Made by a program: the position numbers and the translations under genes. From positions 1 through 6,880 of the forward strand of contig CAIPMZ010000090.1 in NCBI GenBank assembly GCA_903866285.1: DNA of 6,880 bases, in the 5' to 3' direction. This DNA comes from an uncultured bacterium (GTDB taxonomy: Bacteria; Patescibacteriota; Minisyncoccia; Moranbacterales; GWC2-37-73). Under the pieces are notes generated by a model. That model saw nothing but the letters and a program-made list of their open reading frames with translations, had not been told where the DNA came from and did not search any database. Positions 1 to 5,074 of the stretch are shown piece after piece; positions within the stretch are counted from its first letter, which is position 1; each line of letters begins with the position of its first letter.

Positions 1-62
1 AAACTTTCCGTTCTTTACTGCACATACTTTTTTACATTTTGGACACTTTTTTTATTCAGCAT
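1..62 (-). pseudogene. Zinc-ribbon protein fragment at window edge, possible transposase N-terminus
   Basis: Read on the minus strand, the frame from about position 51 down to 1 encodes KKCPKCKKVCAVKNGKF and is still open at the window edge. The CPKC pair followed by a further Cys and a V-K-N-G-K stretch resembles the N-terminal zinc ribbon of IS1- and IS1595-like transposases. That match is from memory of the families, not a search. The frame has no start codon of its own, because a TAA lies just upstream. An ATG at 62-60 is in a different frame, and a one-base slip in the run of seven A (53-47) would join it to the zinc-ribbon frame. It may be a decayed insertion sequence, a frameshifted gene or a slippage-expressed one. 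Only 17 residues are visible, so the identity is uncertain. Confidence 0.3.
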
Positions 63-149
63 AATAGATGATTTACAATTATGTCTTCTATTGTACTCCA
101 AATCGCCATTTTTATCCTTACATATTTTTAATTAGTCCTAAAAAACAAA

Positions 150-605
150 ATGAAAGAAGACAACGCGAACAACAAAATAATTCTCTATAAAACCGAGGAT
201 GGCAGAACGGAGATTGAAGTGAACCTGGAGGGCGAAACTGTTTGGCTTTCGCAAAAACAAATGGCGGAGCTTTTTGATAAGGATGTGCGAACTATAAATG
301 AGCATATCCAGAATGTGTTTGAAGATGGTGAGCTAGAGCCAAATTCAGTTATCCGGAATTTCCGGATAACTGCTTCTGATGGTAAAAGGTATGAAACTAT
401 GCACTACGATCTCGATGTGATCATCTCGGTGGGTTATCGAGTTAAATCTTTGCGAGGCACGCAGTTTCGCATTTGGGCAACGCAGAAATTGAGAGAATAT
501 ATTGTGAAAGGTTTCGTGATGGATGACGAAAGACTTTCAGAGGGCGGAGTGAAGAAAAGTTTTTTCGCAGAGTACTTTATCCACAGCCTCCCCTTGCAGT
601 GGTAA
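150..605 (+). pseudogene. RhuM-family protein, C-terminally truncated
   Basis: Residues 7-129 match the N-terminal half of the RhuM (virulence RhuM) family. The recognisable parts are the VWLSQKQMAELFDKDVRTINEH helix-turn-helix-like segment at 31-52 and the block IISVGYRVKSLRGTQFRIWA at 91-110, followed by TQKLREYIVKGFVMDDERL. Full family members are usually about 300 residues or more; this one ends at 151. After about residue 132 the family sequence stops and an unrelated tail (KKSFFAEYFIHSLPLQW) runs to TAA, so the second half looks lost by deletion or insertion. The family is named for a Salmonella pathogenicity-island gene and is common next to mobile DNA; its biochemical role is poorly known. 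The N-terminal domain is related to phage KilA-N/ORF6N-type DNA-binding modules. The ATG at 150 has no Shine-Dalgarno sequence, only an A-rich leader. It may still make a stable short DNA-binding protein. Confidence 0.75.
346..372. repeat. Perfect 27-nt palindrome inside the RhuM-like gene
   Basis: The left arm CAGTTATCCGGAA (346-358) and right arm TTCCGGATAACTG (360-372) are exact reverse complements around one T at 359. It encodes S-V-I-R-N-F-R-I-T, with the centre at the junction of Asn70 and Phe71. Thirteen uninterrupted pairs are far more than expected by chance in a coding sequence of this size. It could be an operator, a recombination or insertion target, or a mRNA hairpin. Confidence 0.85.
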
Positions 606-606
606 C

Positions 607-632
607 AAAGGAGTGATAGAATGACATTGTAA
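607..632 (+). other. Strong ribosome binding site followed by a three-codon ORF
   Basis: AAAGGAG at 607-613 is followed after seven bases by ATG at 621, which reads M-T-L-stop. This is the only canonical plus-strand Shine-Dalgarno and start pair noticed in the window, yet it leads to almost nothing. It directly precedes the heptamer repeats. It is either the surviving start of a deleted gene or a chance match in decayed sequence. Confidence 0.35.
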
Positions 633-637
633 GATAA

Positions 638-665
638 TTTTCAATGATCAATTTTCAATTTTCAA
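638..665 (+). repeat. Heptamer array between the RhuM-like and ORF6N genes
   Basis: Four units in exact 7-nt phase: TTTTCAA (638), TGATCAA (645), TTTTCAA (652) and TTTTCAA (659). It is followed by a T-rich tract (668-675). It is one of a set of linker arrays in this window, each with a different unit. Confidence 0.75.
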
Positions 666-689
666 GCTTTTTTTTAATTCTTTAAAAAG

Positions 690-1238
690 ATGAAAACAAA
701 AGAAATTAAAAAAGAAAATTCAATTGTTCCCCAGGAAATAATTGAGCAAAAGATTTGTTTGATTCGGAGCAAAAAAGTTATGCTTGATAAGGATTTGGCT
801 GTGCTGTATGGAGTGGAAACTAAAACCTTAAAAAGAGCAGTTAGGCGAAATATTGAAAGATTCCCAGGGGATTTTATGTTTCAATTGGGCATTGAGGAAA
901 CTAAAATTCTAAGGCACCAATTTGGCACCTTAGAAAAAGGTCAATATGCTAAGTATTTGCCTTTTGCATTTACTGAGCAGGGTGTGGCGATGTTAGCTGG
1001 AGTGTTGAAAAGCAAGAGAGCGATTGAGGTTAATGTGCAGATTATTCGAACTTTTGTAAAACTTCGCGAAATGATTATCAGTAATAAAGAGTTGAGAACT
1101 AGGATTGAAGAAATGGAAAGAAAATATGATAAAAGATTTAAGGCCGTGTTTGATACGTTAAGGAATCTTTTAGAAAGCAATTTGCAGGAGAAGGAAATTG
1201 AAAAGAACGCTCCAATTGGTTTTAAAATTAAAAGATAA
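690..1238 (+). CDS. ORF6N domain-containing DNA-binding protein
   Basis: This 182-residue protein carries an ORF6N domain at about 14-125. Family landmarks in order are IEQKICLIRSKKVMLDKDLAVLYGV (18-42), a TKTLKRAVRRNIERFP segment (44-59), LRHQFGT (74-80), and the strongly conserved YLPFAFTEQGVAMLAGVL (89-106). A charged, helical, probably coiled-coil segment follows (about 134-170), and the end PIGFK is typical of intact chromosomal members. ORF6N is a KilA-N-related domain known from phage proteins and is thought to bind DNA; the cellular role is not established. The gene appears complete and ends in tandem TAA codons. The start lacks a clear Shine-Dalgarno sequence, with only AAAAAG next to the ATG. 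The neighbouring truncated RhuM gene has a related type of N-terminal domain, so the two may be parts of one accessory module. Confidence 0.88.
   Translation: MKTKEIKKENSIVPQEIIEQKICLIRSKKVMLDKDLAVLYGVETKTLKRAVRRNIERFPGDFMFQLGIEETKILRHQFGTLEKGQYAKYLPFAFTEQGVAMLAGVLKSKRAIEVNVQIIRTFVKLREMIISNKELRTRIEEMERKYDKRFKAVFDTLRNLLESNLQEKEIEKNAPIGFKIKR
907..935. repeat. 29-nt near-perfect palindrome inside the ORF6N gene
   Basis: The outer arms TTCTAAGG (907-914) and CCTTAGAA (928-935) pair exactly. The inner arms CCAA (917-920) and TTGG (922-925) also pair exactly, around T921; only the CA dinucleotides at 915-916 and 926-927 fail. Twelve of fourteen positions are complementary. It encodes I-L-R-H-Q-F-G-T-L-E-K, with the centre at the Gln77/Phe78 junction, and so corresponds to the palindrome in the RhuM-like gene. 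Confidence 0.75.
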
Positions 1239-1260
1239 TAAATAATTCTTAATTTAAAAT

Positions 1261-1306
1261 TACTTTTTTGTATATTTGTAAATTTGTACAGCTTTGTAAT
1301 TTTGTA
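1261..1306 (+). repeat. TTTGTA repeat array upstream of lexA
   Basis: TTTGTA occurs five times, starting at 1267, 1275, 1283, 1293 and 1301, with steps of 8, 8, 10 and 8. The last copy ends seven bases from the lexA ATG, so the array forms the leader or promoter region of lexA. No B. subtilis-type (CGAAC-N4-GTTCG) or E. coli-type (CTG-N10-CAG) SOS box is visible here. Confidence 0.7.
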
Positions 1307-1312
1307 GGGGCT

Positions 1313-1972
1313 ATGAAACTAACCGCTAAACAAAATTTGATTATCAAATCTCTGCGAGAGTTGATTGATCAGAAAAAAGAAAATCCGACCAGTTATCGGT
1401 TGCAGAAATTTTTAGCAGCCAGGGGAATTAAGGACAGTATGAAGTCAGTAATGCAGGTAGTTGAATCATTAGAGAAAAAAGAGTTAATCACGCGCGATAA
1501 GAATCGCCAGCTTTTCCTGGTTGAAAACGAAAGCTATGGCGACGCGCAAAATATTTTTTCAATTCCCCTTTATGGCTTGGCTTCTTGTGGCGAGGCATTA
1601 GCTTATGCGGATGATATGGCGGATGATTTTCTCCAAATTTCAAAAAGTCTTTTTCATAAAACCGATCCAGAGCATTTGTTTGCGGTAAAAGCCTTAGGCG
1701 ATTCGATGAATAAAGAGGGCATCGATGATGGCGACTATGTTATTTTTGAAAAAGCTCAAGCGCAGGCTGAATTTGAAGGTAAAATTGTTGTGGCGGTAAT
1801 TAACGGGATGGCGACCATTAAGCGCTATAAGAATATGGGCAAAGGTATTGTGGGTCTCTTCCCTCGTTCGACCAATGAAACGCATCATCCCATCTACATT
1901 TCCGAGGCAGACGTAATTTTTGTAGCTGGAATCTTTAAGAAAGTTTTACCAGTCAAGTTCGTGAGCTTGTAG
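1313..1972 (+). CDS. lexA: LexA-like SOS repressor, S24 self-cleaving peptidase family
   Basis: A 219-residue protein with the two-domain LexA layout. Residues 1-70 form a divergent winged-helix DNA-binding domain (LTAKQNLIIKSLRELI, then VMQVVESLEKKELI and the basic wing RDKNRQ). Residues 84-215 are the S24/S26 autoproteolytic domain. The nucleophile is Ser131 in ALGDSMNKEG and the general base is Lys170 in ATIKRYK. The expected cleavage site falls in LASCGEA, giving Cys92-Gly93, where LexA usually has Ala-Gly; E. coli UmuD is cut at a Cys-Gly bond. In the family, RecA filaments on single-stranded DNA trigger self-cleavage and release repair genes. recA lies in this same window, 4.3 kb downstream. 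ATG 1313 was chosen over an upstream TTG at 1268 because the extra residues would be read out of the repeat array. It could instead be another S24-type regulator, but length and layout favour LexA. Confidence 0.85.
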   Translation: MKLTAKQNLIIKSLRELIDQKKENPTSYRLQKFLAARGIKDSMKSVMQVVESLEKKELITRDKNRQLFLVENESYGDAQNIFSIPLYGLASCGEALAYADDMADDFLQISKSLFHKTDPEHLFAVKALGDSMNKEGIDDGDYVIFEKAQAQAEFEGKIVVAVINGMATIKRYKNMGKGIVGLFPRSTNETHHPIYISEADVIFVAGIFKKVLPVKFVSL

Positions 1973-1973
1973 G

Positions 1974-2008
1974 TTAGTAACTAGTAATCAGTAATTGGTA
2001 ACTAGTAA
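1974..2008 (+). repeat. Heptamer array downstream of lexA
   Basis: Five perfectly phased 7-nt units share the pattern NNRGTAA: TTAGTAA (1974), CTAGTAA (1981), TCAGTAA (1988), TTGGTAA (1995) and CTAGTAA (2002). The array begins one base after the lexA stop codon. All units point the same way, with no inverted partner. Confidence 0.85.
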
Positions 2009-2040
2009 ATGGGAAGATAAGTTTTAAAATATTTGCTGAT

Positions 2041-2355
2041 ATGTTTATTTTATTGCTAAAAATATTATTGGGGCTTGTTGGCGGGATTTACGTTTCCGGT
2101 CTCTTAACTATCTGGCAATATGAAAATAAAAAAGCAAAAGTCTATCGCCTAGTTTTAGCGCGGATTGAGACTTTAAAGAAGCTAGGCTTAAGTATGGCGA
2201 CAAGGCACGCTAAGACGTTTAAACTTAAACAAGATTACCGTCAATGGGTGGAGCTGATTGAGCAGCGGCAACAATTTATTTTTGAAAAAGTGTTATTTTT
2301 GAAAAAAAGTACCTTAAAAATTGAACATGAGCAAGGTAGTTGTTGGCAGGCTTAG
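2041..2355 (+). CDS. Small membrane-anchored protein of unknown function
   Basis: I do not recognise this 104-residue protein. Residues 2-25 form one strongly hydrophobic segment (FILLLKILLGLVGGIYVSGLL) with no obvious cleavage site, suggesting an N-terminal membrane anchor. The remainder is a basic, probably helical soluble part (about 28-93, rich in Lys, Arg and Gln), likely facing the cytoplasm since the positive charge follows the hydrophobic segment. It lies 68 bases after lexA on the same strand. The ATG has no nearby Shine-Dalgarno sequence; GGGAAG at 2011-2016 is too far away. Codon use looks like that of its neighbours. It is probably real because of the coherent membrane segment and its place in a plus-strand gene run, but homologs would be needed to be sure. 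Confidence 0.6.
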   Translation: MFILLLKILLGLVGGIYVSGLLTIWQYENKKAKVYRLVLARIETLKKLGLSMATRHAKTFKLKQDYRQWVELIEQRQQFIFEKVLFLKKSTLKIEHEQGSCWQA

Positions 2356-2415
2356 TTTCGCTGATAAAGGTCATCCGCTTAGCTTGGTTAAAATTGTAAA
2401 GCGAAGGGATGGCTG

Positions 2416-2443
2416 TTGATTTGCTAGCTGGAAGGGATAAGAT
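2416..2443 (+). promoter_or_regulatory. Candidate sigma70-type promoter for ftsK
   Basis: TTGATT (2416-2421) and TAAGAT (2438-2443) are separated by 16 bases and resemble -35 and -10 boxes. A second possible -10, TAAAAT, lies at 2448-2453 but is badly spaced. Such matches are common in AT-rich DNA; position in the longest linker is the main support. Confidence 0.25.
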
Positions 2444-2511
2444 GTGTTAAAATAGGTGCGAAGTGGCTTAAGTCATGGAAGATCAGGTTACGGAAAAATG
2501 AGCCAGCTTTA

Positions 2512-2544
2512 AGCTAAACTAATTATCTATTATTAGCACTAGCT
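2512..2544 (+). other. Two-part hairpin in the ftsK leader
   Basis: AGCTA (2512-2516) pairs with TAGCT (2540-2544), and CTAAT (2519-2523) pairs with ATTAG (2532-2536) around an 8-nt loop. Its 3' arm shares the bases GCT at 2542-2544 with the next hairpin, so the outer parts of the two stems exclude each other. Confidence 0.45.
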
Positions 2545-2580
2545 GAAAGTTTGATGACCCTGGGTCATTTAATCTTCAGC
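2542..2580 (+). promoter_or_regulatory. Inverted repeat close to the ftsK start codon
   Basis: The core is a perfect 7+1+7 palindrome: ATGACCC (2554-2560), T, GGGTCAT (2562-2568). Outer arms GCTGAA (2542-2547) and TTCAGC (2575-2580) also pair, symmetric about the same centre at 2561 and separated from the core by six mismatched bases per side. The repeat ends seven bases before the ftsK ATG and covers the place where a ribosome binding site would sit. It could be an operator or a translational control hairpin. There is no T-tract, so it is not a standard terminator. Confidence 0.6.
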
Positions 2581-2587
2581 ACTATCT

Positions 2588-4960
2588 ATGGGAAAAAATA
2601 AAAAAAAGCAACAGGAATTAGTAAAAGAGCAACCAGAAGCAATTGTTAGTGGTGATGTTAAGCGTGGGGTAGTAGCTATTTTCCTTTTCTTGCTGGCGGT
2701 TTTGTTTGTATTAGGTTTTTTATCTGAGGCCAAAATGGTGGAGGCTGGAATTCTGGGAAAGTTTTTAAATTCGCTGGCTGGCTGGATGTTTGGAGTTGGA
2801 AAATATCTCTCTCCAATTGTGTTGATTGCGGGTGGGGTAATTTTGCTTTTTCGGAAGGAGACTTTATTCTACGTTTCTAAACTACTTGGCTTGGCGGTTG
2901 CTTTTATGAGCACCTTGGGAATTATCCACATCCTAGCTTACGATGTGGATAAGATGTTGAAAATTGCTAAAGCGGGAAATGGGGGTGGTTTTATTGGTTA
3001 TGGTCTGGCTTTTATTTTTTTAAAACTAGCTGGCAGGGTCGGTGGGGCGATTATTTTAATAGCGCTCGTATTAGTTGGAATTACGGTGGCTTTCAATTTT
3101 TCGATTGTGAAATTTTTTAAGAAGTTTATTCGAGAAAAAGTGGAGCATCAAAAAGAAGAAGCCGAGGAAGATACCGCTGATGACGAAAGTGAAATTGAAG
3201 ATGAAGAGACTCAACAGCTGTTGGAGGTTGAGGATGTGAAACTCTCTCAGAAAACTGAATTTGTGCAAGATCCTAATGCCGAAACTGAAAAACCAGATCC
3301 AATGGAGGAGATCCTGAAAAAAGCAGTTGCCTGGAAACCTAAGGATGAAAAAAAGAAAAGTAAGAAAAAGGAGCAAGATCAGGACGAGCGGTTAGAGTGG
3401 GCGCTTCCACCGATTTCGCTGCTAGATTGCTCAACCGAAAAAGCGCAAGGTGGTGATGTTGAAAAAAATGCTAAAATTATCCAAGATACTTTATTGACCT
3501 TTGGGGTGGAAGTTGAATTGGGTGAAATTAAAACCGGACCAACCGTTACGCAATATAGTTTTCGTCCAGCGGTGGGCGTTAAACTTAGTAGAATTACGAC
3601 ACTGAGTAATGAACTAGCTTTGCGTTTGGCGGCTCGCCAGGTTCGCATTGAGGCCCCGATTCCAGGCCGATCATTAGTTGGGATCGAAGTGCCAAATAAG
3701 AAAAATGCCATAATTAGGCTGCCAGAACTACTGCAAGCACTCGAGTTTGAAAATAGAAAAACAAATTTACTCCTGGCGTTGGGTAAGGATGTGAGTGGCA
3801 ATTATATCTTTGGAAATCTAAAGAAAATGCCTCATTTATTAATTGCTGGTTCAACAGGTAGTGGAAAAAGTGTTTGCGTCAATGCTTTGATTTTGTCGAT
3901 GCTGTATCAAAATTCTCCTGAGGATTTAAAGTTAATTTTAGTTGATCCTAAAAGAGTAGAGCTTACCCCATACAATGGCATTCCTCATTTACTAACTGAG
4001 GTGATTGTGGAAAATGGAAAAGTGCTTAGCGCCTTAAAATGGGCGATTGGTGAAATGACACGTCGATATAAATTGCTTGAAAAAGTTGGCTCAAAGGATA
4101 TTGCTTCTTTTAATAAGAAGGCTGAAGGTGGGGAAATGTTTAAAAATGTTAACACGGAGACTGGGGAAATTACCGAAGAGCCTGTTGAAAAAATTCCTTA
4201 CATTGTGATTGTGATTGATGAGTTAGCAGACTTGATGGCTTCGCATGGCAAAGAAGTAGAAGGAGCGATCATTCGCTTGGCCCAAATGGCTCGCGCAGTT
4301 GGTATTCACCTTATTTTAAGCACGCAAAAGCCGATTGTGACTGTTATTACCAGTTTAATTAAATCAAATATTCCGACGCGAATTGCTTTCAGGGTACCCT
4401 CGCTAATGGATTCACGCACGATCTTGGATGCCAGTGGGGCGGAGAAATTGCTTGGCAACGGGGATATGCTTTTCTCAGCAGCGGAAGCGGTTGATTTGCG
4501 TCGAGTTCAGGGTGTTTTTGTCTCCGAGGAAGAAGTTAAGCGAGTGGTTGATTTTATTAAAAATCAAAAGTTTGAAAAAATCGAAGATAGTTTGGAGAGC
4601 GAAATCGACGTTAGCGAAACAAAAGCCACAGGCAGTCATAATGGAGAAGTCAAAATTGCAAAGTATGCTGAGAAAATTGATTTCGATTCAATTGAGGCCA
4701 ATGATCAAGAGGATGCTTTATACGAGGAAGCAAAGAAGCTAGTTATTCAAGCAGGTAAAGCCTCATCTTCACTGCTGCAAAGACGTTTGCGGATTGGCTA
4801 CTCTCGGGCAGCTCGCCTAGTTGATATTTTAGAGGAGCGAGGAGTGGTTGGGGCTGCTGATGGAGCAAAGCCTCGGGAAGTTTTTACTGAGTGCGAAGCT
4901 CAGCCGGCCTATGAAGATCCCACGCAAGATCAAGTCGCCCGAGATAAATGGCAAATGTAG
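2588..4960 (+). CDS. ftsK: DNA translocase FtsK/SpoIIIE
   Basis: A 790-residue FtsK/SpoIIIE translocase with all three parts. About four membrane segments lie at 27-46, 72-88, 95-117 and 134-172 (the last long enough for two helices). An acidic then Lys-rich linker (183-266) follows, then the RecA-like motor (about 275-660) with Walker A GSTGSGKS at 421-428 and Walker B IVIVIDELAD at 539-548. The C-terminal gamma winged helix is at 711-765 (LYEEAKKLVIQAGKASSSLLQRR onward), the part that in the family reads orientation sequences and contacts XerD. The protein pumps chromosomal DNA through the closing septum. The segment STQKPIVTVITS (578-589) departs from the usual TQRPSVDVITG. Linker length is modest compared with E. 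coli FtsK (1329 residues). The ATG at 2588 gives a typical Lys-rich start, MGKNKKK, but has no Shine-Dalgarno sequence. Confidence 0.97.
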   Translation: MGKNKKKQQELVKEQPEAIVSGDVKRGVVAIFLFLLAVLFVLGFLSEAKMVEAGILGKFLNSLAGWMFGVGKYLSPIVLIAGGVILLFRKETLFYVSKLLGLAVAFMSTLGIIHILAYDVDKMLKIAKAGNGGGFIGYGLAFIFLKLAGRVGGAIILIALVLVGITVAFNFSIVKFFKKFIREKVEHQKEEAEEDTADDESEIEDEETQQLLEVEDVKLSQKTEFVQDPNAETEKPDPMEEILKKAVAWKPKDEKKKSKKKEQDQDERLEWALPPISLLDCSTEKAQGGDVEKNAKIIQDTLLTFGVEVELGEIKTGPTVTQYSFRPAVGVKLSRITTLSNELALRLAARQVRIEAPIPGRSLVGIEVPNKKNAIIRLPELLQALEFENRKTNLLLALGKDVSGNYIFGNLKKMPHLLIAGSTGSGKSVCVNALILSMLYQNSPEDLKLILVDPKRVELTPYNGIPHLLTEVIVENGKVLSALKWAIGEMTRRYKLLEKVGSKDIASFNKKAEGGEMFKNVNTETGEITEEPVEKIPYIVIVIDELADLMASHGKEVEGAIIRLAQMARAVGIHLILSTQKPIVTVITSLIKSNIPTRIAFRVPSLMDSRTILDASGAEKLLGNGDMLFSAAEAVDLRRVQGVFVSEEEVKRVVDFIKNQKFEKIEDSLESEIDVSETKATGSHNGEVKIAKYAEKIDFDSIEANDQEDALYEEAKKLVIQAGKASSSLLQRRLRIGYSRAARLVDILEERGVVGAADGAKPREVFTECEAQPAYEDPTQDQVARDKWQM

Positions 4961-4971
4961 CGCCGGGTCTT

Positions 4972-5069
4972 GTATTACGTATATTGCAGAATGTATAAAG
5001 TATGAATTCATACAAAAAATACATTTTGAATTTTATACATAATACAAAATACATTATACATAATACTAT
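4972..5069. repeat. Inverted pair of heptamer arrays between ftsK and the RodZ-like gene
   Basis: On the left, GTAT begins 7-nt units at 4972, 4979, 4993 and 5000, with a degenerate GCAG exactly in phase at 4986. On the right, its reverse complement ATAC begins units at 5010, 5019, 5035, 5042, 5049, 5056 and 5063, the last five in perfect 7-nt phase. The two halves meet in the 14-nt palindrome GTATGAATTCATAC (5000-5013). A 13-nt direct repeat, TTATACATAATAC, occurs at 5033 and 5054. The array ends five bases before the next start codon. Confidence 0.8.
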
Positions 5070-5074
5070 TCAAG

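Larger units (their letters stand above)
2356..2587 (+). promoter_or_regulatory. Structured non-coding region ahead of ftsK
   Basis: This 232-nt gap lacks the short tandem arrays seen in the other linkers. It contains several possible pairings instead: AGCTGG (2426-2431) with CCAGCT (2503-2508), or the competing TGGCT (2464-2468) with AGCCA (2501-2505), then two overlapping hairpins listed separately. It may be a promoter plus 5' leader for ftsK or hold a small RNA. No known RNA family was recognised. Confidence 0.4.

Noticed and set aside
56..109. 17-codon minus-strand ORF preceded by AAGGA at good spacing
   Set aside because: Too short to judge, and its frame ends at TGA before it could join the zinc-ribbon frame.
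1268..1312. Upstream TTG start adding 15 residues to the LexA-like protein
   Set aside because: The added residues are translated from the TTTGTA array and do not resemble LexA; ATG 1313 gives the family's natural N-terminus.
2327..2419. 30-codon ORF overlapping the end of the small membrane protein gene, stopping at TGA
   Set aside because: It is short, unrecognised, lacks a ribosome site and overlaps another gene; there is not enough support to call it.
2484..2507. Resemblance of TCAGGTTACGGAAAAATG to the conserved SRP RNA tip
   Set aside because: The required GGAA-closing stem and the opposite-strand internal loop bases are missing, and no long flanking helix forms.
3379..3801. 140-codon minus-strand open frame inside ftsK
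   Set aside because: It is antisense to conserved FtsK motor sequence and its translation has low-complexity, non-protein-like composition; a shadow of the real gene. The same applies to 3071-3376, 941-1180, 1694-1888, 6254-6541 and 6628-6837.
4428..4742. 104-codon plus-strand open frame inside ftsK in another frame
   Set aside because: It overlaps the conserved motor end and gamma domain, has no ribosome site and no recognisable motif. The frame at 4848-5042 likewise runs from ftsK into the repeat linker.
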